Assembly: GCF_037975245.1 (NCBI RefSeq) | Contig: NC_092576.1 | Location: forward strand, 5,542,501 to 5,606,500 | Source: Apostichopus japonicus | Taxonomy: Eukaryota > Echinodermata > Holothuroidea > Aspidochirotida > Stichopodidae | DNA length: 64,000 nucleotides | Direction: 5' to 3' | Shown: positions 47,808 to 60,060 of the stretch, one piece after another | Layout of the letters: each line of letters opens with the position of its first letter | Numbering within the stretch: the stretch's first letter is position 1 | The notes under the pieces: model-generated | What the model was told of the DNA's origin: nothing | What the model saw: the letters and a program-made list of their open reading frames with translations, nothing else | The model's database searches: none | Translations under genes and position numbers: made by a program

Positions 47808-50800
47808 CCTAATATTTTCTTGCTGGACAATATTACTTAATATGTCTTTATTTCCACACTTTTCAGACAAACCACAAGAACCGTACCCAACCATTGATGC
47901 TACTGGATGTGACCAGAAATCATTATGTTTTTTAAAATTAAACGCTGCATCCAGTTTAAGTTGTAATGTTTTACGAGTAGGTGAAGTATTAGATGATTTG
48001 TTATGGAAGTTAAGAACTAACACTAAGGATGGACAGATCTCTTCTCAGTCGAAATCTGTAACAACCAGTGTCAATGAATTACAATCTTACCATACTGTTG
48101 TAGATATTTCGTTAGAAACCTCTCTCTCATTACGTGTATTCGTCTGTGCAGCGAGAAGCGATGTGTCTGAGGTAGGTAACAGTGAATCTACGATACTGGT
48201 TGAAAGCGGGACACTGGAAGCATCTAGCGAACCTCTGATTGTAACTCCTAATGAAAGAGTGGTTATGAACTGCGGGGAAGATGTGTCATTCTTTGTATGG
48301 AAAAAAGTGGGTCAAACGGAAGAAATTATTGCATTTGGAACTAAAAGTATGAGTGAAGTTTTATTCCCCGATGGATTCACATTGCAAAATAGCTCTCTTG
48401 TCATTAACACGTCTGGAAATCCTACCTTGGGCACGTACACGTGTGTTTATAGCACTGACGGTGTTACAACGAAATTTACTGATATAATTTTTCAGGGTAA
48501 GAACTTAATTAAATGCAAGAACTTCCCAATAAATATTTTTTGTGCAAGTTAAATTATATGTGGTGTGACAGTTAGTAAACCTAAAATGATCGAATGCTTT
48601 TGTTGTTTTGATTTGGAATTGAAGAGGGTAGCGTTGTTAAAAAAAAGTGGCACATTAAAAAAAAATATCGGTAAGGTAATTTGACTTTGTATTCAGTGAA
48701 CAGTTCTTGATACCGATTTGATATCACGTTGTTTATTATTCACATGCATTTTTTTGGGCTAATATGAACCTAATTATCATAGCTGTGTTGATTTTTTATC
48801 TAGAGATGATGACAACTTGTATCTGGAATTGTTGATGTTCATGTTTTGACCATTTCTCTTCGCATTTTAGAGGAGGAACGACGAACTGGTTGGATTGTTG
48901 TTGTTGTTGTTGTTGTGTTATTCGTGTTGATGAGTTGCATCGTCGTACTTCTGATCGTGTTCCGCCGCCGCCGACTGAAAGGTAATTCATAGATTAATCA
49001 CAAATATCAATCTTACTCTGAAGTATTTAATAAACTTATGTTTAATTGATTCGGTTCAGGGTTATATTAGATAACTTTAGATGATGAAATCATGTCCCGC
49101 TAATATGAATCTCATCTTAATGGATTTATACTTGAAATACTTTGAATCCATTGCAATCTGTGACACCTGGATATCTGGTTCACCCCTCTTTTTTGCCCCA
49201 CCAATGGCTGTTCCGTGTCCCCATTATTGATTTAACATTGTGTTAACTCCAACTTGTAGCATGAGGGGTGGATGGGGTCTTCCATTGCAATAAAAGTGAA
49301 TCTCTTACATATTACATCCCCCGCACACTTTTGGATTAAGCCTCTCCGACATGCTCTTTATGACCTCTCAAACTTTCCCGGTATAGAATTCTTGAAATGC
49401 TCTCCTGTGATTCCTCTTCTACTATGTGCGTGGAATGCGAGCTACAAACCTGGTTAGCACCTACTTTCTAGTGCACGCCGTTTTTCAAGTGTATTTGGAA
49501 CGCAATACTTTATTTCATTGTTTCATTACAACTAAGAGCATTTGCGGTGTAGCCTCGGTGACAGTAACCACAATCAGACTAAAACCACATACATGTAATG
49601 ATGTAAGCCAAACGGACTATGTTTAGAGATCTTGGTGAAAGCAAACTGTTACAAGAACAAGAGATTTCAAAATAGTAACATCTGTTCAATTGTTCTGATC
49701 AAAATGTGAATACCCTAACCTATTTATGCTGATTAAAAGTGTCCGTCACTCTCCACACTTCATAACAACATATTGCAATTACCAGGGCATTATTTTTGTT
49801 ACAATCGGGTGATTTCACTGTCGCAAGTATAGTCTAGGGAGAAATAAGGATAGGCCAATAAACTTTAATAAGATTTAAATAATTGGATGAATACAGCTTG
49901 ATAATAGTATGTATTTAGATTTATCCTATCATGGATAAGCTATTGACCAGCCGAAATATTAGCATAAACTTCTTCTTTGAAACACACCTTCCAAAGTCAG
50001 ACTTTAGCCAACGATGTACGTTATTAAGATGAAATAGATGAAACAGATTAAACAGATTAATCATATTAAACAGAATAAACAACAGACTGACAAATGAAAT
50101 AGATGAAACGGATGAAATAGATTAAACTAATTAAATGTATTAAAAGGATTAAAGGGATTAAAATGATTGAACAGATTAAACATTACACAGATCAAATAGA
50201 ATAAACAGAATAAACAGATTAATAAGATTAAATAGATTGAATAGAAACAAGTGGTATTTGAATGTTAACAAACATGATCATCCTGACATAAAATAGGCAA
50301 TTACAGATCGTTTACTTCTACCAATCAGCCAAAGTCACGCTCTTCCTATGATCGGTCACTTTGTATATTCATCATGCATCATTCCTTCACACAAAGAGTG
50401 GTGCAGGTCATTTCTTTAGTTCAGAGTTCAAGTTGTCCATGCAGTTCTCATGAAAACGTGTGCCTCATATCCCACAGATCATAGGCGTCAAGTTATGTAT
50501 ATAACTATATACTATCTTACCTAACGTATTGAGACTGCCTAATACGCCGTTTGAAGCTTGTGTCTGTAATTATATTAATACTTTTATTTTCGCTGTTAGA
50601 ACTAATACCAGTTTATATCGTATTTGTTAATTCCACAGATCGACAGAGAACAATAACAGCAGTACAGCAGTGGCAGCAACGACTCAAAGCTACGAAAAGG
50701 GTGACAGAAGAAGATTTAAGAGGTATCTTAGTTATCTATATTTATATATATTATATTTAATTACCTCATGGATTATTTGCAACTTTCAATCACTGATGTG

Positions 50801-53800
50801 TATTTAATTTTGACGGAAGAAACGATTCGTTCTCAGTTTGGATTAGTAAGTTTCCTGTACTGCACTTACATATACATTTAAGTTAAAGTGACCCAAAATG
50901 AAATAGAATACAACTGTAAGGCTGCTACTCATTAATCGATTTGTTTGTTTGTTTTTTTTTTTCATTTTAAAGCCTTGTGTAAGAAAGTTATAATTTCGAA
51001 AGACCAAACTCGAGCTACACACGATGGGATAGTGAAGAGGTTGAAGGAAGCATCTGAAAGACAGGTGAAAAACTTTTTAAAAGAATTTCTAATATTACTT
51101 TACTTTCGATTCAGTGTGTAGAAGAAATACAGAAATAATGTACCTTAGCTTGATGCTCTTTTGTCAAACAATAACAGTTAGTGGAAGAATCTGATTATAT
51201 GAGGCATTGAGAATAAAGGTGACCGATCCATAGATAGTTACCTCGTTAATTCATTATATTTTGTTTTAACTTTCAAAATAAAACATTAGCCACAATATCC
51301 ACTAGGTTCATATATACATTTAAAGAGAGCTTGTCCGATATGTTAACCGTTCAGTCATGTCTTAATTCATGATGTTTTGATACATTGAACAATATTTCAA
51401 ACAGTGACTTCGCGTATTGTTGACTTTCAGTGAGTTAAAACTCATTTACTTTTCTAAATACTTGTTTTTGTAGAAGCAAATGATATGTGAAACAAAATTG
51501 CCCGCATCTAGTGTCGACTTCATTTTAGACATTTTCAAACTCTACAGAAGAAAACTGCAAAGTGGATTAACAATTTGTAATATAGATACGATTTAACTGA
51601 TTGATAATTAGGTCAAATAATGGACTTCGTAATCACGCACGTGATGTTGAATAACTATCATGAAATATGTAAATTTGTTGCGTATTTGTGAAGAATAATT
51701 TGTAACCTTTAAATGCTTCAAGTTACGGTGATTAAGATATGAGTATTACATAAATATCGTTTTTTTGTTGGTACAGAGATGAACCATTTCCTTTGCCTGC
51801 TGTTCATCTCCATTGCCAATTAACAGTTTGCTTTACACATCATGTTAAGGACTTACCTATCTCAACTTAAACTTACAGGCATTACTTAATTAAAAAGAAT
51901 CATGAAGCAAAAAAACTAACGCACCAAGCATCGTCATATCAATATTATAAATTAACTAAGCTAAATTGAGACAACTGTCATGTTTCAATTTTCGATTTTC
52001 ACGTTAGGATTTATTTTACACGATATGACAGACACATGTTGCTATATCAATTGTAAACTGATTCCTGTTGACCAATCTTAGAATTACTTTGTGATCTCTC
52101 CTAGTTATTCAATGATCTAAATAATGTTGATAATGATTTGAGTTTCCTCATTCATGATTGCTCAAACTTATATTATGTAGTTAATTTCTTGGATAGGTTG
52201 ACATCCAAAGGATTATACTGCGAGACAGCTTTACGTCAGTTGAAGATAACGGTGTAGCTCTTAATCTAAGCTCTGGAGCAGCTTTACCTCCGCTTAACAC
52301 TTTGAACAGATTGGACTTTTACAACGAAAAATGGCAAGAATGGGACTTAACAAAATTGATTAGCATCCTGCAATATGCTTGTCACAGAAGACCACCGACC
52401 GAGATTATGTAAGCGTTATTATTTTGAACAGTCGACTATTATTCATATTGTCTGAGAAAAAAATACATTTATTCAATTTAACTATTAGTTGGAATAATTA
52501 CTGTTAGAGTATAACTATATGTGAAGATGTTTAAGCAACATGTCGAACCATCTCGCGCTTACTTACACATAATATCACGTGCAGAATATACCTCTTTTAG
52601 CTAATTTATTGATTTATCTACCAAAGAAATTCGGTGGTATATGCTCCTTCGTTTGAGCAGGCTGCATCAGATGTGAATGGAAACAAAATGATAAAAATAC
52701 TTGAAGTATAATAATGCACACCTTTTAGTGTATCTCATGGCAAAAAACTTACAAATTACTACAATTTCTTCTCAAAGGATTGAAAGAAGTCTGCTGCCCT
52801 TTAAATTTGAGAACAAGTTGAGCACGTTACAACAGGAGCCACGTGGTAGGAAAGCAGTTTAACAAATTACTCTTACAAATAAATTAATCTTTACAGGTAA
52901 ATGTTGATGAGGTGAAATGAAGTTGTGTAAATGATTGCATCTGCTCGATTAAGAACAATGACTTATGCGTTTATGATTATCCTTTGTTCAACTGGTTTGA
53001 GAAAAATTAGTCAAACACGAAAAAAAGGAGATTTCTTCACGTCTTTATCTACAACCCTAAAGCTACATTTTTACCTACTGCGATCATATTTGCTTTCGTC
53101 GTGCCTAATGTCAGTAGCATAGCGCATAGCGCATTTCTTATCGAAGCCAAATAGATTTATGCGATGGTAATTGTGCGTGCATTTTGTATTTCGTGGGGTG
53201 TTGGTACGTGCGTGACGGTTAGCTATGCACTGTATAAAAGAAAATGATGGTTTAATGTCATACTTGGGGTGTTGATCCACCTTAGTAAGCAGAAGAAAAT
53301 AATTTTCTTCAAAAGTGAAGTGAAGTTCACGAAGGTCAACGCTTTTAAATGTTTAAACACAGTACGTTAAAAAGTAGAGTTTGGATGAAATTGATAGGTG
53401 GTAGTTGATCTAACGTAATGAATACAAGAATTCCCTCTTTTTTGGAGGGGGGTGGAGCGAAATAAATTCAAGAATCCTATTTTTGTTATTTTTTGGGGGG
53501 AGAGGAGGTTATTTGAGGTTAACACTCAGTTGACAAGAGTATATTTACATTACAATTGACCTCTGGACTGTACAAACACAGTACCAGTACATTGTATGAT
53601 CCATAAGGAGTCTCAATCAGGTACATTGCTTTCAGTTTTGTTCAATTGATATTCTCGTCGTATAATATTTTAGCATCCAGTTATGGTTTGAAGAATTATG
53701 TTTATTTCAAGCTCCAATAGTACTATAAAGATATGGTTGGATTGTCATCTAATCCTGGATGCATTTATCACTGTTTTCTGAAGGGGGAGGGTGGAAGGGA

Positions 53801-54833
53801 GGTAGTAAGTGTTCACCTTTGCAGTCATTGTGGGACATATGTACATGTGCGATATCTCGTTAGGGGCACTATGAATGGTCAACATATCCGAAGATAGTTG
53901 GTTGTGTTTTGAGAAGTGGGAAAACCTAGCTTAAAAATTATTTAGAATAACAACTCGGATGGATATCAGATCATTAACATATTTTTCAAAAACTGCGTTC
54001 TCCTAAGATCAATGCATTTTCCATTGACCTCTTTTCTTCATATTGTTAGCGTTAGGCAATACACCGAGAGTTGACGACATGCACAGTCCCATGTGAAAGG
54101 TGTTTTTAGCAAATATGAGTTGTGCACAGGACGCCTGTATAACTAGTGAGGGGGTACTAAAGGAATGTCAAGAAGCTTATTTCATGTGCCACAAATACAG
54201 ATGGCACAATTCATCTGTAGAGTCGGGAATTACTAGGTTTATCAATTATAGTCTTCAAAAGTTAAATAAATGTTATATGTCCGGATGTAGCTGACACACC
54301 GGGCTTGTACTTAAAGTTTTACACGTTCAAGTTTCCATAGATACCAGACTAAAGAAGACTCTTTATACTGTCTCTTTCAGTTGTTTGGATGAGTGGTGTT
54401 ATATCCGCAGGAATACTGCATTTGAATTACGATACTGAGCAGTGGGAGGTATGTCCTGGTAACATGTGTTATATGAAGATTTCATTTAAATAGACTTATT
54501 TTTAAATATAATTTTTACATAGTAGAAGAACTAACATAGTCAAATTCATCTGTGTTTCGTCTTAATAACACCCATCACGTTCTTGCTAAGGTCTTTTTGC
54601 ATACATATCAAGGGAAGTAATGTGTACTAATCATTTTGTCGTACTGAGTACTTTGAAGAGTACTTCACTCGGTCCTCTGAACGAGTCTGTATATTACATG
54701 CTTGTAAGTATACATAACTTAGTAAAATATATTTCAATCCAGTGCAAAAAAGAATGTGAACAGTAGAAGCCAACAACACTTGGTTCCGTTCAACGACTCT
54801 CATATTTTGAAGGAGTGGCACAATTACGTTTAA
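42866..54833 (+). CDS. Gene B: type I membrane receptor with three Ig domains
   Basis: Predicted exons: 42866-42920, 43427-43756, 47867-48496, 48871-48981, 50612-50722, 50973-51064, 52197-52408, 52778-52845, 54381-54448, 54659-54703, 54813-54833 (stop 54831-54833). The sum is 1743 nt, 580 codons, phases consistent. Layout: signal peptide 1-18, one V-like Ig 19-128, two Ig domains 129-338, transmembrane helix about 346-369 then RRRR, tail to 580. Relative to gene A: one V domain fewer, Cys124 replaced by Arg, an ITIM-like SVYYML near the C-terminus, a tail five residues shorter at the very end, and weaker (GAAG) acceptors for the last two exons. All frames are open, so it is probably a working gene. 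Function is inferred from architecture alone. Confidence 0.77.
43427..43756 (+). CDS. Gene B exon: V-like Ig domain
   Basis: 330 nt, phase 1-1. It keeps Cys27, Cys43 (TISC), the C-strand Trp (AVWFN) and NGSLIITKVS, but reads FRV at the F strand and EDVRVVVY where gene A has EYVCVVVY, so only two cysteines remain. Several N-glycosylation sequons are present (NSTNVTSN). It is open throughout. Confidence 0.8.
44776..44920 (+). mobile_element. Solo tRNA-derived SINE, same family as the satellite
   Basis: tRNA-like head at 44782-44854 with A box TAGACTAGTGGTTAGGG and B-box-like GCTTCGAATTCC, followed by GGAAGTTTTTCACTGACTG and ACTCATTACGATTT, which match the minus strand of the 373-bp satellite unit. 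The tail ends near AATATATAAATAG. The anticodon loop has become A-rich. It sits in the intron of gene B between the V exon and the LINE, where gene A has neither. Confidence 0.85.
45070..47110 (+). mobile_element. CR1/Jockey-like LINE with the RT core deleted
   Basis: Frame 45103-45933 is an APE-type endonuclease: FTNARSIHKKF, ITESWL, GGGVLLYVR, VVYRSPNS, MGDFNFPDINW, GTSDHD. Frame 45986-47017 carries the connecting segment and then joins directly into AKKFADDIKLY (motif C of RT) and the C-terminal region with RPHLEYAVQAWNPYF and LEKVQRRATRM. The fingers and palm motifs A and B are missing, so an internal deletion removed the centre. A stop at 45931-45933 and a frame change separate the halves. 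It is not able to move on its own. Confidence 0.9.
47433..47442 (+). other. Empty target site matching the gene A LINE insertion
   Basis: The sequence CTGCAGCACATTAATACCC here aligns with CTGCATCACATTAAG | LINE | TCACATTAAGACCC of gene A, uninterrupted and with one copy of the target. It shows the state before insertion. Confidence 0.85.
47759..47806. repeat. (TA)n microsatellite before the gene B two-Ig exon
   Basis: About 48 bases of pure TA, 60 bp upstream of the exon acceptor. Absent from the same site in gene A. Confidence 0.95.
47867..48496 (+). CDS. Gene B exon: two Ig domains in one exon
   Basis: 630 nt, phase 1-1, acceptor TTTTCAG, donor GTAAGA. Same landmarks as the gene A exon: LSC, LLW, VFVCAA in the first domain; VMNC, FVWKK, SLVIN and GTYTCVYS in the second. 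Two codons shorter near the 3' end (TKFTDIIFQ versus TKFTSTDVTFQ). Confidence 0.82.
48871..48981 (+). CDS. Gene B exon: transmembrane segment
   Basis: 111 nt, phase 1-1. EEERRTG, a valine-rich helix starting WIVVVVVVV, ending IVFRRRRLK. It has two more valine codons than gene A through expansion of (GTT)n. Confidence 0.85.
50030..50250. repeat. 10-bp minisatellite, shorter gene B copy
   Basis: AGATTAAACAGA-type degenerate tandem units in the intron orthologous to 17688-18115, about half as long as in gene A. Confidence 0.75.
50612..54833 (+). CDS. Gene B cytoplasmic-tail exons (7 exons)
   Basis: Exons 50612-50722, 50973-51064, 52197-52408, 52778-52845, 54381-54448, 54659-54703 and 54813-54833. 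Lengths equal those in gene A except the first (3 nt shorter) and the last (stop six residues into the exon instead of twelve). The exon at 54659 needs an acceptor two bases upstream of the position homologous to gene A, which exactly compensates a 2-nt deletion inside it and restores the GPLNE frame. The domain is unrecognised. Confidence 0.72.
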
Positions 54834-55199
54834 CTTATGAGGAGGGGGGGGGGGGGGTGGAGGAGGTGGTTGCGCCACGGCTTTTCAGAAGATATATTAG
54901 ACAGAACAGCAATGACCTGGATGTATCAGGATAATGTTAAGAAGTATAATTAATTGCCTATACTTTCGTATTTATAAATGAAACGGCTTAAATTGTGTGT
55001 AGAAATGATTTAACATTATATAAATATGTTATCATTAGACCAAGTCTATACAAGTAACCAAGAATGTGCACCCGAACCGAATTGTACAGTTGCTTATAAT
55101 AGCGTTTTCGACTTGAATATATTGCGCATTTATATGCATCTGTGTTATAAAATGATAACACGTGTTATGCTAGAGGCACATTTTATTGCGGCCTGTATT

Positions 55200-55262
<63 letters not shown>
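55200..55262. repeat. (TA)n microsatellite in the gene B 3' region
   Basis: Pure TA tract lying in a block (about 55040-55420) absent from unit 1. The block also contains a repeated AAAACATAACACGTGTTA-like word that is nearly palindromic. Confidence 0.95.
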
Positions 55263-55266
<4 letters not shown>

Positions 55267-55543
55267 CCACTACGATTTACTGTATTGTATCTTTAACATA
55301 TCTAGCTTTCGCATGCTCAAAACATAACACGTGTTAGTGTGTTATAACACCCTGGCATATAAATGCATAATATGCTACACGTTAAGAACAAATATAAGCT
55401 CACACCTTTTCGGCTTGGGTGGAATGTAATGTTAGAATTACTTTATGCCAAGACGATCAGTGTAATACACTGAATATTCATCAGTTTATACACAGGCAAT
55501 AGTGCTTTGGCGATGCGCGAATGTATCAGGCGTAGAAGGAACG

Positions 55544-55549
55544 AATAAA
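55544..55549 (+). promoter_or_regulatory. Candidate poly(A) signal of gene B
   Basis: AATAAA in the same conserved context as 22958-22963 of unit 1. It is 711 nt after the stop because of the (TA)n-bearing insertion. Confidence 0.4.
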
Positions 55550-55868
55550 GGATTCATTGTTTTGTGCAAACGTTACATTTCGTTTACATTTCCACTGCCG
55601 GTAATTGCATATCTGGTATATTAGCTGGTATGCTTACCTACTAATGATGCTAACTGTAGACTAAGTTAGAAATGAACAGAGGAATGGATATTTAAGAAAC
55701 AGGACAATGTTTTACATTTTTAAGACAATGAGCGATTAATTCCCATTATATTAATTGTATAACCATTGTGCAATTAAGCAGTAATTGGTGTATCATATTA
55801 TGCTAAATTTGTATATTTAACTTAGTGACAATATTAAACTGTCGGCTGTTTCACATCTTGTTTTTCAG

Positions 55869-58800
55869 TTAAAAAAGTTTGAGGTTTTTTTTTTTTTTGC
55901 CATGCTGTAATAACTCTCCACATTACCATAATTCCTAGCTTATAGACATCTTCTCTACAATCAAAGCCAAACTGGTGGTTTGAAATTGATTATGAATGAT
56001 TTATTACCTCTTGCAGAATTAATTATGAACAAACCCAAAGTATATGAACACATTACGTTTTTAGTTCTGTATTACACTCTTATGTGATTGTCGTTGGCAA
56101 ATAGATACTCTGCAATTAGCTTCTTCACAAGAAACAAACTGTTATAAAGTAAATAAATACACAGATAAAGGTCACTTCCAATTTAAGGAGAAAATAGTTC
56201 ATTCACGTTTTCTTTCCGTGTTAGTTATGCATGTTTGTTTATGTGCGTGATAATATTGAACTTCATGTTTTACACTTGTATTACAGAAAGAGAAGGCAAA
56301 TGAAGAAGTGGTAAGTAAACTGGTAAATTCAGTATCCTATTATTAGTGGAAACTATGCCTGTACTTTTCATCAGGTTAAATTATCAAATTATTCTACGAG
56401 CAGGAAAGGATTATATAGATATTGTGGTAAATTTGGTGAAATATTAAAGAAAACATTGTACTTACGAGTAAAATGTAAGGATTTGTATGTGTATGACCCA
56501 TAATATTTGGGTGGCACAAAATATGGGGTTTTAGTGTATTAATGAATACACGCTTTACGCTCTCCCGCTTTTTCTTTCCCTAAACTCTCATTAGGTTAGG
56601 ACAATTATTTACCATGATGACCCCAAAGACGGCGGGCATGGTGGGGTGGTCTGGTCGTGGACTTAATTCTCCACCCCACTTTTTGGCCTGTACTGAAACC
56701 TCTATTTGACAAACCAAAACATAGAGTAAAAAAAATCTTCATAAACTAAAAACAACTGCTTTAATTCAAAATTTGTCGAACTTAGAAGTCGAAGTTTTTA
56801 GATTAAATGACGTCAGTTTGAGGAAAAGGTTGAAAGTTTGAGGTATAGTAGTCGAAATTTGCAAGGAAAAAAAGTCAAAAGTTAGAGAATAAAGGAATAT
56901 AGAATAAGGATTTTTTTTAAGAAAACTTTCGACATATTTTCTTATTCTATGGAAATAATTAAGCAAAGAGGTAACAAAGGTCGAAACGATCGACATTTTG
57001 AGATTAGAAACATAAATTTAGGTATTACAACTTCGGAAGAAAGTGGAATTGATATAAACAAAAGCGAGGTTTAGTTGGTGAAGCAGTCAAAATTTCGAGA
57101 TAAAATGTTGAAGTTTACTATCTACAGTGGCCCAACAAAGCATAAAAAAGTAAAATTCGTCTAGCAAAGATACCCAAACTGACGACCGGTTATTATTCTG
57201 TATATTCTCCCCTCCCATCACACCCACCTCCATTTGATAGCTCTCTACGAACCTCACTGCCCGTTGCTGTTGAGTTTGCCTTAGAGGACAAAGTTCGATA
57301 AATCTTAGTCAATGTCTCCCATTTTAAGATGGGATCCACCGTTCTTGGACTGCCGTGTAAGAGGAAGTAAATATGTTATGCATTTTACTTGGTTATTGGC
57401 TATGTGTCACATGTTCCCATGAGCATCACCTGTACTAATTGCAAAACAAATAAATTTGTTACCACAAGGGACTCTAACAATGGACATTAATAAAATATAA
57501 ACGGGCACGCGAAGGGAGGAGGAGCCGACTGGGGGACCAAGGGTATAACATGCTTGGGGATGCCCTCATTGCCCACATTGCCCTCCCCAACCCTCCCCGC
57601 ACCTTGGTTCCGCTATTACGGTCATGACTTAACTGTGTTCACAACAAGATAGTGTGGTTGCCATAGTGAATTTCTTGTCATACACTTAGTTTATGGAGTC
57701 ATGCAATCGCAACATTGTTAAACTGAAAGATCTTTAAGCTAAATGATTTTGGAATTCATTGTATAGGTGTTCTCTGAATGCAAAGTGAATGATGTAAACA
57801 ACTGAATAATATAATAACTGGAATAAGATCCCTATTCACAGTTTCAGTTTGCTTAACCTTGTGTTTGCTATATAAAACATGCTAAGTTTTCTTCTTGCTG
57901 ATCAGATTTCATATGTTAATGTTGTATGTAATAATATTCTTACCCATTTGTTGCTTTCAGACCGACAAAACGGAAGGGTAAGTCTTAATACTGCGATTCC
58001 ATATCTGAACTGATATATCGTGTTCTAGATTCATAGGTAACAAAATAATATATCATGTGTTGTAAAAACTACTACAGTACTAATGTCATCATTTCTGTAC
58101 AATCAATATGCTACATGACTAATGTCGCCATATGTGCACAGTCAATAAGCTACAGTACTAACGTCTTACTTTGTGTACAATCAATAAGCTACAGTACAAA
58201 TGTCTTACCGTGTGTACAATCTCTAAGCTACAGTACTAATGTCGTCATTTGTGTACAATAAGTAACATGTACTACATATGTCGTCCTCAACGCACACTCA
58301 CTAAGCTAAAGTACAATGTTTAGAGTTATTACTAATATACTGAGAAATGATACAATGATTTAATGAGTATGGAAACATGCACCTATTCTGCTTGTATTTA
58401 TTCATATATTTGTATATTTCAATTAATTAGAGCAAAGCTTTTGGAAGAATCGGATCATTAACAATCGCCATCCGATGTGAAAGTTTGAAATTTGAAAGGC
58501 AGGTGGACGACGTCCGCATGATGCAACTGAATCATCTCTGGTTTTAACAGATATGACTAAGAAAGATAAGGAAAATGCAGCTTTGTTCGTAAACACACAG
58601 GGAATCTTCGATCAATCAATAAGCTACAGTACTAATGTCTTACCTATGTACAATCTCTAAGTTACTGTACAAATGTCATAATTTGTGTACATTCTGTAAG
58701 CTACAGTACTAATGTCGTCATATGTGCACAATCAATAAGCTACAGTACTAATGTCTTACCTTATGTACAATCTCTAAGTTACTGTACTAATGTCTTACCT

Positions 58801-59313
58801 TATGTACAATCTCTAAGTTACTGTACAATTATCATAATTTATGTACAATCTGTAAGCTACAGTACTATATCATCATTTATGTACAATCACTTAGCTAAAG
58901 TACTAATGTCGTCATTTCTGCACAATCAATAAGCTACAGTACTAATGTCGCCATATGTGCGCAGTCAATAAGCTACTAATGTTTTACTTTGTGTACAATC
59001 AATAAGCTACAGTACAAATGTCTTACTTCGTGTACAAACTCTAAGCTACAGTACTAATGTCGTCATTTGTGTACAATTAGTAAACTGCACTACAGATGTC
59101 GTCCTTTACCGCCCTTTGTTCACACTCACTAAGCTAATGTACAATGTGTAGATTTATTACTAATATACTGAGATAGGATACAATGATTTAATGAGTATGG
59201 AAACATGCACCTATTCTGCTTGTATTTATTCATATATTTGTATATTTCAATTAATTAGAGCAAAGCTTTTGGAAGACTCGGATCAACAATCGCCTTTCGA
59301 TGTGATAGTTTGA
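55869..59313 (+). CDS. Gene B alternative 3' micro-exons
   Basis: Counterparts of the gene A chain: 55869-55883 (LKKFE), 56287-56310 (KEKANEEV), 57961-57977 (TDKTE plus two bases of Gly) and 58431-58461 (AKLLEESDH, stop 58459-58461). The first has lost its good donor (GTATGT to GTTTTT), so its use is doubtful. A local duplication supplies a second version of the terminal exon, 59259-59313, which stays open longer (AKLLEDSDQQSPFDVIV, stop 59311-59313). Inferred from conservation only. Confidence 0.4.
58060..59105. repeat. 39-bp tandem repeats in two fields, with an 830-bp duplication
   Basis: Fields at about 58060-58260 and 58612-59105 share the 39-bp unit of 25180-25420. The sequence after the first field (58291 on) recurs after the second (59122 on), offset about 831 bp, so a segment including the terminal micro-exon was duplicated together with the repeats. 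Confidence 0.85.
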
Positions 59314-59730
59314 AATTTGAAAGGCAGGTGGACGACGTCCGTATGATGCAACTGAATCATCTCTCGTTTTAACAGAAGGGACTAAGAAAGATAAGGAAGA
59401 ATGCAGCTTTGCTCATAAACACACAGGGAATCTTCAATAAATTTAATACCCCATAATGAGTACAAAGATGCTATTGTTTTTGAGAATATTAAAGGTCATT
59501 TGAGGTCACTGGAGCTCAAAATGTGTAATCATAATTAACACAATATCTCAAGAGGGGAATCTCCAACAGATCTTATACTTTGCATGTGGATGTATCACAT
59601 TAAGTAGAAGGTGCCTATTATTTTCTGAGGAGGTAAAATGTTATTTTGGGTCACCAAAGGTCAAAGTTTGAAATAAAAACTTGGTTTGAGAACCTATGTG
59701 AATCTACGCGAAGGTGACGGAGTGTGTGTA

Positions 59731-60060
59731 TAACACCTCATACGAATTGTCTGTGTTTCAATTTATAATATGCATACTACGTTTGGAACTTTTTACTTAA
59801 TTCTTAGCATTTTTTTTAAAGATTTTTTTATTACTTGTAGGGTTCTATTTTTTATCGTTTAGGATTGGGTGTTTATTATTATCTGTTTTTTGCTTTAACA
59901 ATATTTTTTTAATGAACTATAGTTTCTCATACTTATTTATAGTTAATTATTGATTATTCTTTAATCTTTTGTGTATTCTTTGTTTAAAAATATTTTATTA
60001 TTTACATATTTCTGATTTTTTTTTTTGTTAACTTTTTGTTACTATATGTTTCTAGGTTTT
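59731..60060. repeat. Single copy of the unit 1 440-bp repeat
   Basis: Starts with AACACCTCATACGAATTGTC and follows the unit 1 repeat with gaps. It marks the unamplified state. Confidence 0.75.

Noticed and set aside
54843-54857. Long G homopolymers (also about 2081, 9580, 21356 and 61889)
   Set aside because: Single G runs without the four-tract pattern of a convincing quadruplex; they may also be error-prone positions.
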